Shown here: positions 53,114-62,054 of the stretch, piece after piece | How positions within the stretch are numbered: the stretch's first letter is position 1 | Layout: every line of letters starts with the position of its first letter | Source of the DNA: Clostridioides difficile | Lineage (GTDB): Bacteria > Bacillota > Clostridia > Peptostreptococcales > Peptostreptococcaceae | Assembly (NCBI GenBank): GCA_024919175.1 | Contig: CP103804.1 | Location: 3,410,001-3,474,000 of the forward strand | Direction of reading: 5' to 3' | DNA length: 64,000 bases | Notes under the pieces: model-generated | The model's database searches: none | Seen by the model: only the letters and a program-made list of their open reading frames with translations | What the model was told of the DNA's origin: nothing | Made by a program: the position numbers and the translations under genes

Positions 53114-55486
53114 TTAAAATTTACTATGTGAGTTTCTAGCTATTATAGCATCTTGCATTTCTCTTGATAAATTGACAAATTGAGTACTATATCCAGCAAC
53201 TCTCACTAATAAATCTTTATATTCTTCTGGATTTTCTTGAGCTTTTAATAAGACATCATTTGATATTGTATTAAATTGTACATGGAATCCACCTAGTGCA
53301 AAATATGATTTGACCATAGAAGTTAGATTTCTAAGTCCTCTTTCTGTTTCAACCAAATCTTGATTAAATCTCAAGTTTAAAAGTGTTCCACCAGTGTGAA
53401 CATCATGATTTATTTTTGATGCAGATTTCATAGCTGCTAATGGACTTGTTGTATCAGTTCCAACAAATGGAGATACTCCTTCTGTTAAAGGTTTTGTGGC
53501 TTTTCTTCCACATGGAGTTGCACCTACTATTTTTCCAGTTGGAACATAGTTTGATATACCCATAAATGCACTATTAAACTTAGAACCAAAAATATCCTTA
53601 TATTTTCTAGTTTCACTATAATAAAAATCAGAAACTTCAATAGCCAATGAGTCTACATAATCATTGTCATTTCCATATTTGGGAACATCTAAAGCAAGCT
53701 TTCTTAATTCTTCATAGCCTTCCCAATCATTATTTAATGCTTTTGTAAACTCTTCTAATGTAGTCACCTTATCTTCAAATACTAATTTTTTTATAGCTGC
53801 CAATGAGTTTGAAACTACACCTAAGCCTATACCTGTTAAAACAGGCCCTATATTGTATTTTGCTCCACCTTTACTCAAATCAATACCTTTATCCAAACAA
53901 CCATCTACACAAGTAGATAAAAATGGTCTTGGTACTATTTCTTTATGAATTTGTTGAGCAACAGTAGTTCCTATAACAGAATTTTTTATAAGATACGCTA
54001 GTTGCTTTAAAAACGCTTCTTTAACTTCTTCGAAAGATGCAAATTCGTTGATAGTTTTTACATCTAATCCCATTTTTTCTCCAGTTAATCTACTCTTACC
54101 TTCATTCATAGCATATTCTAGTGCTGCTGCAAAATTAATATTTACTGCTGAAGTCCATTGACCTGTCTTTCTAAAGTGAGGAACGACACAACCACAATTG
54201 CTCCAATCTCTTGCATCTTCTGCATCATATCCATCTTGAAGTAACATTTGTGCTCCTGCACTATCACTGTGTATAGCAGGAAAACCAGTACCTTGTTTTA
54301 CTAATTTCGCAACTGCCATAACAAAATCATCTGGTGCTCCTTGACTTATTCTAACACTTAAACCTGGTTGATGAGTTTTTACACTTTCTGTTGCCTTTAA
54401 ACACATATATGAAATATCATTAGTTCCATCAGTTCCATTTCTCTTTTTGCCACCAACAGTAAGGTTTTGAAATTGGTTGTATCCTGCAAAATAATTTGCT
54501 GTATTTGCTGATATTGTCCATACCCACTCTGATAGCTTAATCCATAGAGCCTCTATCAACTCTTGAGCCTCTGATTTAGTTATACTTCCTTCTCTAGTAT
54601 CTTTTTCATAATATGGATACATATATTGGTCAAATCTACCTAAATTCAATGCTAATGGATTTTCAGATAAAACACCACCTAATTGCACAAACCATACAAA
54701 TTGTATAGCTTCATAAAAACTAGTTGGAGGATTTGCTGGTACATTCTTACATACTTGTGATATTTTTATAAGTTCTAACTTTCTTTTTGAATCTTTTTCT
54801 GATTCACTCATTTCTTTTGCAAGTTTTGAATATCTATTTGCCAATGTCATGATACCATCTGCAACAATAGAAACAGACTTATAAAAATCTATTTTTTCAA
54901 TATTTTCTGAAATTGATATATCTAGTTCTTTTATTTTTTTATCAGCTTCTTCCTTGATACCCTTATACCCTTTTACAAATAATATATCTTGATAATCTGG
55001 AGTTATTTCCCCTACTGCCTGTCTCCACTTAGAATCATTATCTATTATTCCTGTATCTACCAATATCTTAGCTGTATCTTCTGGAATTCTTGCTAAAAAA
55101 ACTTCTTCCAAAGATTTACCCTTCCAATATGGAAATATCTCTTTTCTTATAAATTCTATTTGCTCTTTTGATATAACATATGGGTCTTGAGTTCTTTCAT
55201 CAAAAGTATCCATTTCCTTATCTACCCATTGCCAAGAAAACTCTGGTGTTAATATACCTGTTCTTCTGAATTTACCAGCTGTACCTACAATTAACTCATT
55301 TTCAAATATTTTTATAGGAAGTTCTTTGCATGCATCTAAAAAAGCTTTAGCTCTTCTTATACATATTGCTTCTCCCTCAGTCTTTTTATGTGATTCTGTA
55401 AAAATTCTAGCCCTTTCACAACATATCATAGGTTTAGAATTAACGTATTCTTGTCTAAATGCTTCTATTCTATCAGTTTGACTCAT
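53114..55486 (-). CDS. Glycyl-radical enzyme of unknown substrate
   Basis: 790 residues, the usual length for dehydratase/lyase-type glycyl-radical enzymes. RVAGYSTQFVNLSREMQDAI near the C-terminus carries the radical Gly (about residue 765). The thiyl Cys is in NCGCVVPHFRKTGQW (Cys about 433). Many lyase members have Glu two residues after this Cys (GCVEP type); here it is Val, so it is not a plain choline, glycerol, isethionate or hydroxyproline enzyme by that criterion. Substrate unknown. First gene of a three-gene operon with activase and XRE-cupin regulator; no microcompartment genes or transporter are adjacent. Confidence 0.92.
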   Translation of the reverse strand: MSQTDRIEAFRQEYVNSKPMICCERARIFTESHKKTEGEAICIRRAKAFLDACKELPIKIFENELIVGTAGKFRRTGILTPEFSWQWVDKEMDTFDERTQDPYVISKEQIEFIRKEIFPYWKGKSLEEVFLARIPEDTAKILVDTGIIDNDSKWRQAVGEITPDYQDILFVKGYKGIKEEADKKIKELDISISENIEKIDFYKSVSIVADGIMTLANRYSKLAKEMSESEKDSKRKLELIKISQVCKNVPANPPTSFYEAIQFVWFVQLGGVLSENPLALNLGRFDQYMYPYYEKDTREGSITKSEAQELIEALWIKLSEWVWTISANTANYFAGYNQFQNLTVGGKKRNGTDGTNDISYMCLKATESVKTHQPGLSVRISQGAPDDFVMAVAKLVKQGTGFPAIHSDSAGAQMLLQDGYDAEDARDWSNCGCVVPHFRKTGQWTSAVNINFAAALEYAMNEGKSRLTGEKMGLDVKTINEFASFEEVKEAFLKQLAYLIKNSVIGTTVAQQIHKEIVPRPFLSTCVDGCLDKGIDLSKGGAKYNIGPVLTGIGLGVVSNSLAAIKKLVFEDKVTTLEEFTKALNNDWEGYEELRKLALDVPKYGNDNDYVDSLAIEVSDFYYSETRKYKDIFGSKFNSAFMGISNYVPTGKIVGATPCGRKATKPLTEGVSPFVGTDTTSPLAAMKSASKINHDVHTGGTLLNLRFNQDLVETERGLRNLTSMVKSYFALGGFHVQFNTISNDVLLKAQENPEEYKDLLVRVAGYSTQFVNLSREMQDAIIARNSHSKF

Positions 55487-55522
55487 TTAAAATCCCCCTT
55501 TAGATAATATATATTAACTTTT

Positions 55523-55538
55523 GTATGTTATAACATAC
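55523..55538. promoter_or_regulatory. Predicted operator of the glycyl-radical operon
   Basis: GTATGTTATAACATAC, a perfect 16-bp palindrome 37 bp upstream of the ATG, just downstream of the predicted -10. A candidate site for the XRE-cupin regulator. Confidence 0.6.
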
Positions 55539-55547
55539 TTTAATTAT

Positions 55548-55577
55548 ATTATACTGTCCTTTAACATAAAATGGCAA
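55548..55577 (-). promoter_or_regulatory. Predicted promoter of the glycyl-radical operon
   Basis: Minus strand TTGCCA (55577-55572), 18 nt, TATAAT (55553-55548); the start would fall near the palindrome. Confidence 0.5.
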
Positions 55578-55762
55578 CCAAAAATAATTTATTTTTGAAT
55601 AAAAAAATTTATATAAATATAAAACATGCATTTTATTTTCTAATTTGTTTACTTCAATAAGGTGGAGGATATTTTGCATCTCTAAGTTATCTATCTCTTA
55701 AACACTTATTATCATTATTTAAATCACAAATTTCTCTTCTAGAGTATCATAATTTTTTTATA

Positions 55763-56446
55763 TTAATGATTTGAAATATCAAATTCATATTCTAAACTTA
55801 GTTTTAAAACTTTAATAGATTTTTTAACTTTGTTAACTTCAACATGCATATCCTTCATATAAGGAAGCTCTACAGAGCCTACACCTTCATTAAATGTTTT
55901 TATAACTGCATCTGAAAATTCTTTCTCAGTTAAATCAGTACTAGTTAAAGACTTAAATATGTTGTACATAAATTTAATATATTTATCACTTTCAGCTAAC
56001 TTTTCATTCTCAGGATATTCTTTAGCACAAAGAATATCTACTACTGCCTTTCCTTCTTTGCGGTCTTCAGACATAGAGTAAAATAAACTTCTAATATCTT
56101 TTTCAGGTGGATTTTCAAATCCATTTATAGATACTACAAAACTACCATCTGAATTTGAATTAACAACCTTATAACCACTATCTGTTATAGACTTTGAAAA
56201 CTTTTGAGATAAATCTTTTTTAACTTCTTCCAATCCTTCTACAGTATTAACTTTTTTTGAATAATTCTCAAATAGTTTAATAGAAGCATCTTTTTTAGCT
56301 TCAATTGGGTTGTTTGATGAATTTTCACTAGCCTCCTCTGAATTATTTAAATCTTCATTGGATACAGTGGATGTGCATCCTACCATTAAACTTGAACCTA
56401 TACTTAAAATTACTATCATTGCTAGTATATACTTTTTTGCCTTCAT
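55763..56446 (-). CDS. Lipoprotein of unknown function, 227 aa
   Basis: Lipoprotein signal (ILSIGSSLMVGCTSTVS, lipid Cys24), then a Ser/Asn/Glu-rich linker to about 50 and a globular part with no motif I recognise (YSKKVNTVEGLEEVKKDLSQ near 66; FMYNIFKSLTSTDLTEKEFS near 163). It resembles the DUF5105-type surface lipoproteins of Clostridia, a weak guess. Single gene. Confidence 0.75.
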   Translation of the reverse strand: MKAKKYILAMIVILSIGSSLMVGCTSTVSNEDLNNSEEASENSSNNPIEAKKDASIKLFENYSKKVNTVEGLEEVKKDLSQKFSKSITDSGYKVVNSNSDGSFVVSINGFENPPEKDIRSLFYSMSEDRKEGKAVVDILCAKEYPENEKLAESDKYIKFMYNIFKSLTSTDLTEKEFSDAVIKTFNEGVGSVELPYMKDMHVEVNKVKKSIKVLKLSLEYEFDISNH

Positions 56447-56607
56447 ATATATTTTCCTCCATTATATTTCTATTTTTCAAGTTTTTATTAATTACATCTT
56501 GTATTACAATATCTTGTATTTTTATTATTTTTATAGTTAGTTTTTCAATATATAGCCCCCTCCTTTTTAACTAATTATTATAATCAAGATTAGTAAAATT
56601 ATAAATT

Positions 56608-56680
56608 TATTGATACTAAAAAATAAGGATGTTATCTTTTGTTATTAAAAAGATAACATCCTTATTTTTTAGTATCAATA
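56608..56680. terminator. Very long perfect hairpin (33-bp arms) after the histidine kinase
   Basis: 56608-56640 is the exact reverse complement of 56648-56680 with a 7-nt loop; both arms contain T- or A-rich stretches, so it can terminate in both directions. A typical intrinsic terminator has 7-15 bp. Confidence 0.8.
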
Positions 56681-56700
56681 TAGATGCCCCAACTAGTAAC

Positions 56701-58083
56701 TTAATCGACCCAACTGTCAGCATCTTGATTCAATGGTATATATATATTTAGTATAAATTTCTCTTTCTGATTTTCAAATAATAATTCTCCATTATACTCT
56801 TGTAAAGACGATTTAATACTTTGAATTCCTATTCCATGTATAAACTTATCGATTTTATCTGTTGACAATATATTTTTATTAGAAATAATATTATTTGCTT
56901 TACTATTCTCACATTTAAGTACAAAAAATGATTTTGTTATAGTCCCTTTAATTCTAATATATTTATCAATATTTTCATCTGATATTTTCTCACATGCTTC
57001 TATTGCATTATCTAAAATATTGGCAAATATACTTGACACATCTATAGGCTTTATAAAATCAACTTTTGAGAAATTTATATCACAAATAAATTTAATTCCC
57101 TTTTTTGCAGATATTTCACTCTTCTCATTGATTATGATGTCTAATATCATATTTCCTGTATTATAAATAGATTTGAACTCTCTAATTTCATCTTTTAAAT
57201 TATTTATATATTCATTAATTTCTTTCCCATCATTTTTAAGATTATCTATACAGGAAATATGATTGTTTATATCATGATAAAGCTTCTTAACTCTCATATG
57301 AGATTCTTGAATACTTAAATAATGAGCATATTGCATATCTAACTTATTTTTTATTAATTCATTCTGAGATTTTAACTTATTATCTTTTATTATTTGTCTA
57401 AATAACAATATAAGAACAATGGTGCTAGCTCCTACTAGCTTTGGATTTACAAAATTATCAAAATAATATGGTTCTGAATGTAACCATCTAAACCGCTCTA
57501 ATTTCCTTGATATATAGACTCCAATTATATTCATTGTGTTAGCCATTAGAGCAAATAACAAATATACATAATTTCTTTTATCTTGGCTAAGCAATTTTAA
57601 TCGTTTATACAAAAAACTAAGTATCATATATACAAATATAATAAATAGATTACTGTATATGTAAACTTTTATATTATCAGAATAAGATGCCAAAAGCCAC
57701 CCTTTAGATGAAACAACATTACCTGTAACTACAAAAAATAAAATTCTATATACAACATCTTTAAAACAATCATAATAAATATTAAATAGGAAAAAGAAAA
57801 TAATGTATTTAATATATCCTATGTTATAAAAATAATTATAATATATCCCCCACACAATAAATACTAAAACATCAATCAAATAGTATATATTACTAATATA
57901 ATTTTCTTCTATATTAAATAATCTAGTTATTTTAACTATAATATAAATTAATCCCAATAAAGTATAAAATACAATTTGCTTGTCTTTTTTATTATCTTTT
58001 TTATAAATTAACATCCTTTTCATAATAGTAAATCGCACACATATAGATAAAATTAATACTAACTCAGACATAAAATTTAGCAT
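56701..58083 (-). CDS. AgrC-like sensor histidine kinase (GHKL type)
   Basis: 460 residues. Six or seven hydrophobic segments to about 230, then a coiled stretch, and HDINNHISCI (phospho-acceptor His region) near 290, SSIFANILDNAIEACEK (N box) near 355 and FIHGIGIQSIKSSLQEYNG (G box) near 425. This HATPase_c_5 layout is that of AgrC/ComD-type peptide sensors. It overlaps the response regulator by 7 nt. No agrB or agrD was found nearby. Confidence 0.88.
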   Translation of the reverse strand: MLNFMSELVLILSICVRFTIMKRMLIYKKDNKKDKQIVFYTLLGLIYIIVKITRLFNIEENYISNIYYLIDVLVFIVWGIYYNYFYNIGYIKYIIFFFLFNIYYDCFKDVVYRILFFVVTGNVVSSKGWLLASYSDNIKVYIYSNLFIIFVYMILSFLYKRLKLLSQDKRNYVYLLFALMANTMNIIGVYISRKLERFRWLHSEPYYFDNFVNPKLVGASTIVLILLFRQIIKDNKLKSQNELIKNKLDMQYAHYLSIQESHMRVKKLYHDINNHISCIDNLKNDGKEINEYINNLKDEIREFKSIYNTGNMILDIIINEKSEISAKKGIKFICDINFSKVDFIKPIDVSSIFANILDNAIEACEKISDENIDKYIRIKGTITKSFFVLKCENSKANNIISNKNILSTDKIDKFIHGIGIQSIKSSLQEYNGELLFENQKEKFILNIYIPLNQDADSWVD

Positions 58084-58790
58084 ATTGTATCACCAAGAAA
58101 TTTTAAAAACTTCTCCTTAACCTCTTTATACCTATATCTACTGATAGGTACTTCTTCTCCACTTTCTAAAATAGCAATATTGGGCTTTATATTTTCTACG
58201 TAACTTAGATTCACTATAAAGCTTTTATGACATCTTACAAATTTATCTAGTTTTAAATCTTTTTCTATTTTTCCTAGGCTATACTTCACTCCAAAACTCT
58301 TATTTACTGTGTGTATTAACATATCTTTTTTTTGAATTTCTACATATTTTATTTCATTTGAATAAATCTTATATGTATTAGACTTGTTCTTTATTACAAT
58401 GTAATTATTTCTATTTGTTTCAATATCTTTAATACAGGTTAAGATATGTTTTTTTAATTCCTCTAATTCTATAGGTTTTAATAAATATCTATAAGCTCTT
58501 ACTTCATATCCTTCTTGCACATAATCTATTAAAGAAGTTATAAATATTATCTCCATTTTATTATCTACTTCTCTAATCTTTCTTGCAGTATCCATTCCGT
58601 TCATTTGCTCCATTAGTATATCAAGAAGCAGTATATCTATATCTTTTAAGCTTCCTTTAAGTAAATCTTCTCCAGAACTATGTTTTTGTATTTCATATTC
58701 TATATTAATAGTTTTCAATATATTATCAAGACATTCTTCTATTAAACATTGTGTTTCTTTTTCATCTTCACAAATCGCTATTCTAATCAT
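58077..58790 (-). CDS. AgrA/LytTR-family response regulator
   Basis: 237 residues from ATG at 58790 (MIRIAICEDEKETQCLIEEC); AAGGAGGAACTT precedes it, whereas the longer frame has none. The receiver shows the acidic pair ED and LLLDILMEQMNG with the phospho-Asp near 56, and YLLKPIELEEL with its Lys. The LytTR DNA-binding domain covers about 135-237 (YVEIQKKDMLIHTVNKSFGV, FVRCHKSFIVNLSYVENIKP). Partner of the AgrC-like kinase. Confidence 0.92.
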   Translation of the reverse strand: MIRIAICEDEKETQCLIEECLDNILKTINIEYEIQKHSSGEDLLKGSLKDIDILLLDILMEQMNGMDTARKIREVDNKMEIIFITSLIDYVQEGYEVRAYRYLLKPIELEELKKHILTCIKDIETNRNNYIVIKNKSNTYKIYSNEIKYVEIQKKDMLIHTVNKSFGVKYSLGKIEKDLKLDKFVRCHKSFIVNLSYVENIKPNIAILESGEEVPISRYRYKEVKEKFLKFLGDTIC

Positions 58791-58868
58791 AAGTTCCTCC
58801 TTATGCACTTTATTATTACACATTATTAAAATTTTTTTGTTAATATACTCAAATATTATTTCATGCAT

Positions 58869-59216
58869 CTGATACTTTAGAATAACATTTTTAAATTATT
58901 CTTATCAATACTCAGGTCTAAATAATTATTACCTTAGCATATTAACTTTTTGATGAGGGCATATCAATATATTAGAAGATAAAGATAAATTTTATGTATA
59001 TTTAAGTTAGGTATAATGAATTACTGGTTTGTGAATAGAAAATTAAGAGAAGTAATACAGATATGTAATTATTTTAACCAAATATTATTTATGTAAATAT
59101 TATATTTACATAAAATCCAAAAGGTTATAACTGATATTAATATATATAATAGTTATTGACAAAAAGAGAGTGCCTCAAAATAATTTTTTAAAATTATTTC
59201 AATACACTCCCCCTCT
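58869..59216. other. 348-bp intergenic region without a supported gene
   Basis: AT-rich. A 26-codon plus-strand frame at 59016-59096 (begins MNYWFVNRKL) has only a weak upstream AGG and is not called. The sequence 59099-59122 is an A/T palindrome (TAAATATTATATTTA-like). Nothing else identifiable; agrD-like coding was looked for and not found. Confidence 0.4.
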
Positions 59217-59771
59217 TTACTTATTTAATTTTTTAATCCTTAAGTAATACATTATTCTTCTATATAATTGTACCAAATATAAAGTTAATAACATAATTTG
59301 CAATGCAATAGTACAAATATCTACTCCATAACCATTAAATAAATTTCTTATTTCAGTGAACAATAAATATATAAAAATAGCTGCTAAAAGAGTAAATAAA
59401 AATAAATTCATAAATAAAATTGATTTTACTTTATCTTTTTTATCCAAATTACTATATAATTTAGGGGGTGTATTTTCATATGTTTTAGCCCATATATACC
59501 ATGAAGATGTACCTATAAAACTCCCAATACTTCTAAATATAAGATTCCATCCTCTAGACTTATGTTTATTAAAATAATCTTCCTCAGCATCATAATAATA
59601 ATCAATAGCATATTTTATTTTTCTTGGAGTTCCTTTATAAAAATAAAATATTCCTCCAAGCTTACTTATCTTATATAAGTTATATCCTTGCTCTTCCATA
59701 TCTTCTAACCATTCTTCTATCTTATCAGGTGAACTATACCAATCAAATTTAAACTTCATTTTCTTTTCCAT
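59217..59771 (-). CDS. DUF2812 membrane protein
   Basis: 184 residues from ATG at 59771, 7 nt after GGAGGTG. Residues 1-75 are the DUF2812 region (FDWYSSPDKIEEWLEDMEEQ, GGIFYFYKGTPRKIKYAIDY); two membrane segments follow near 115-135 and 148-168. DUF2812 proteins are often paired with PadR regulators, but none is adjacent here. Function unknown. Confidence 0.85.
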   Translation of the reverse strand: MEKKMKFKFDWYSSPDKIEEWLEDMEEQGYNLYKISKLGGIFYFYKGTPRKIKYAIDYYYDAEEDYFNKHKSRGWNLIFRSIGSFIGTSSWYIWAKTYENTPPKLYSNLDKKDKVKSILFMNLFLFTLLAAIFIYLLFTEIRNLFNGYGVDICTIALQIMLLTLYLVQLYRRIMYYLRIKKLNK

Positions 59772-59873
59772 AATATTCACCTCCAAAATGATATTTCTAA
59801 CATTCATATAATCTTTTTTAATAATTATATCATTTTGATATTAGTTTTAGGTTACAATTAGATATCTAAAAAG

Positions 59874-60677
59874 CTATTTAAATAATAGTAAACTAATAGC
59901 CATAACAATCATTCCTGCAATTAATCCATAAATTGATAAATGATGTTCACCATATTCTCTAGCTGATGGTAGTAATTCATCAAGTGATATAAATACCATA
60001 ATACCTCCAACAATGGCAAACACAATTCCAAGTGTTATATCATTTAGAAAATTTCTAAGAAGTACATAACCAATAATTGCCCCTAAAGGTTCTGACATCC
60101 CAGATAAAAAAGAATAATAGAAAGCTTTCTTTTTATCTCCTGTAGCATAATACACTGGTACAGATACAGAGATTCCTTCTGGTATATTGTGTATAGCAAT
60201 TGCTATAGCTATTGGTATTGCTATTGTAGGATCATCCAGCGCTGATATAAATGTAGCTAATCCTTCTGGAAAATTATGAATTGCTATAGCCATTGCTGTA
60301 AATAACCCAGTTCTTAAGAGAGATTTATTTTTTTGTACATTTTTTTCATCAATATTTTCCATTTTCTTTATCTCATGAGGATTTTCTTCTTGAGGAATTA
60401 ACTTATCAATAATTGCAATGATAGCCATCCCTACAAAAAAAGCTATTACAGTTGACCAGCTCCCTAATTTTTCTCCCATAGACTTCGTTAGAGCCTCTTG
60501 TGCCTTTGGAAATATTTCTATCATAGATACATAAATCATAACACCAGCAGAAAATCCTAAACTTACAGAAAGAAATTTAGTATTGGTCTTTTTAGCAAAA
60601 AACGCTATACAACTTCCTATTCCAGTAGACAAGCCAGCAAACAAAGTTATTAAAAACGCAAACACTATATTACTCAA
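59874..60677 (-). CDS. zupT: ZIP-family metal transporter (ZupT-like)
   Basis: 267 residues, eight membrane segments, TTG start after AAGGTGATTTAAT. ZIP motifs: AIAIHNFPEGLATFIS near 133 and AIAIHNIPEGISVSVPVYYA near 160, each with HNxPEG metal ligands, separated by a His/Glu-bearing cytoplasmic loop. Imports zinc, iron or other divalent ions. A Fur box overlaps its promoter region, so iron uptake is a likely role; a Fur-regulated zupT is known in C. difficile. Confidence 0.93.
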   Translation of the reverse strand: MSNIVFAFLITLFAGLSTGIGSCIAFFAKKTNTKFLSVSLGFSAGVMIYVSMIEIFPKAQEALTKSMGEKLGSWSTVIAFFVGMAIIAIIDKLIPQEENPHEIKKMENIDEKNVQKNKSLLRTGLFTAMAIAIHNFPEGLATFISALDDPTIAIPIAIAIAIHNIPEGISVSVPVYYATGDKKKAFYYSFLSGMSEPLGAIIGYVLLRNFLNDITLGIVFAIVGGIMVFISLDELLPSAREYGEHHLSIYGLIAGMIVMAISLLLFK

Positions 60678-60700
60678 TTAAATCACCTTCTTTTTTAATT

Positions 60701-60719
60701 GATATTGATTATCATTTTC
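60701..60719. promoter_or_regulatory. Predicted Fur box upstream of zupT
   Basis: GATATTGATTATCATTTTC matches 16 of 19 positions of the consensus GATAATGATAATCATTATC. It lies 24 bp upstream of the start codon. Confidence 0.75.
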
Positions 60720-60776
60720 TTTCATAGTATCATATCTTTTTTTTATAGTCAACATTTATAGTGATTATAGACAATA

Positions 60777-60812
60777 AAAAAGCAGAGAATATAAACTTAG
60801 TCTCTGCTTTTT
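60777..60812. terminator. Intrinsic terminator after the M20 gene
   Basis: AAAAAGCAGAGA pairs with TCTCTGCTTTTT (12 bp) around a 12-nt loop. Confidence 0.85.
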
Positions 60813-60830
60813 CTTTATAGTATATTAAAA

Positions 60831-61994
60831 TTATTTATTTAAAAAGTCTACTGCATATTGAACGTATAAAGCAGTTCCAATCTCCAAGGCATCCTCGTCT
60901 ATATTAAAACACCCATGATGATGAGGATAACAAGCTCCTTTAGCTTCATTTCTAGCTCCTACAAATGCCAATGCACCAGGTGCAATATTCATAAATTCAG
61001 CAAAATCCTCTGCTCCTGTTACTTTTTCAAATAGTGCTATACTTTCTTTTCCAAATAACTTAATTACTGCATCTGTAGCTATCTCTGAACATTCCTTGTC
61101 ATTTATAACAGCTGGTGTTAAATATCCATACTCTAACTCAGCTTCTGCTCTATATGATTCTGCTGTAGATTTTGCTATACGTTCTAAAATCGTAGGAATT
61201 TGTTTTCTAAGTTCTGGATTAAATAATCTTATTGTACCTTCTAGAACAGCTTCACTTGCGATTACATTAAATCTTGTTCCAGAATTTAAAACTCCAACAC
61301 TTACAACTAGTGGCTCCAAAGGACTAACTTCTCTACTAACCATAGATTGTAAGTTCATAACCACTGCAGAACTTGCAAGTACTGCATCAACACCTTGATG
61401 AGGAAGTGAACCATGGCCACCCTTACCTTTTACAGTAATTTTGAAGAAATCAGCAGAAGCCATTCTTGGACCTTCTTCAACTGATACAGTCCCACACTCT
61501 ACATCGCTCCAAAGATGAATTCCAAATACACCATCTACACCTTCCATGGCGCCATCTTTAATCATAGCTCTTGCACCTTTACCTACTTCTTCTCCTGGTT
61601 GAAAAAATAATTTCACAGTTCCCTTAATATCATCTTTAATATCATTCAAAACCTTAGCTGCTCCTAAAAGCATTGATGTGTGTCCATCATGTGCACAAGC
61701 ATGCATAAGCCCCTCATTTTTCGATTTATATTCTACATCTGTACATTCAACAACTTGAAGTGCATCCATATCTCCTCTAAGTGCTACAGTTTTTCCTGGA
61801 TTAGCTCCCTTTATGGTTGCAACTACACCTGTCCCTCCAGCTGATACATATGGTACTCCTATCTTATCAAGCTCTTCTTTAATTCTTTTTGATGTTCTGA
61901 ATTCTTCCATACTTTTTTCAGGATTTTCATGAAATTCTCTTCTAAGTTTGATTACATAATCTTTATATCCATTGGTTATTTCTTTAATATTCAT
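60831..61994 (-). CDS. M20D-family amidohydrolase (N-acyl amino acid type)
   Basis: 387 residues. Metal and catalytic motifs: ALRGDMDALQVVECTDVEYK near 72, HACAHDGHTSMLLGAAK near 98 with Cys ligand, FFQPGEEVGKGARAMI near 132, and KGKGGHGSLPHQGVDAV near 190 of the dimerisation domain; HGCFNIDEDAL near 363. Removes an acyl group from amino acids such as hippurate or N-acetyl amino acids. It starts 60 nt after a membrane transporter gene, so uptake and hydrolysis of one substrate is likely. Confidence 0.92.
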   Translation of the reverse strand: MNIKEITNGYKDYVIKLRREFHENPEKSMEEFRTSKRIKEELDKIGVPYVSAGGTGVVATIKGANPGKTVALRGDMDALQVVECTDVEYKSKNEGLMHACAHDGHTSMLLGAAKVLNDIKDDIKGTVKLFFQPGEEVGKGARAMIKDGAMEGVDGVFGIHLWSDVECGTVSVEEGPRMASADFFKITVKGKGGHGSLPHQGVDAVLASSAVVMNLQSMVSREVSPLEPLVVSVGVLNSGTRFNVIASEAVLEGTIRLFNPELRKQIPTILERIAKSTAESYRAEAELEYGYLTPAVINDKECSEIATDAVIKLFGKESIALFEKVTGAEDFAEFMNIAPGALAFVGARNEAKGACYPHHHGCFNIDEDALEIGTALYVQYAVDFLNK

Positions 61995-62054
61995 TCCAGA
62001 CCTCCAAATGTTACATATTCTTCTTATTTAAATGCCTTATTTATTAGTTAAAAT

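Noticed and set aside
59016..59096. 26-codon plus-strand frame as a possible agrD-like peptide near the Agr-like pair.
   Set aside because: Weak ribosome site, opposite strand, no conserved Cys-containing AIP core with acidic tail.
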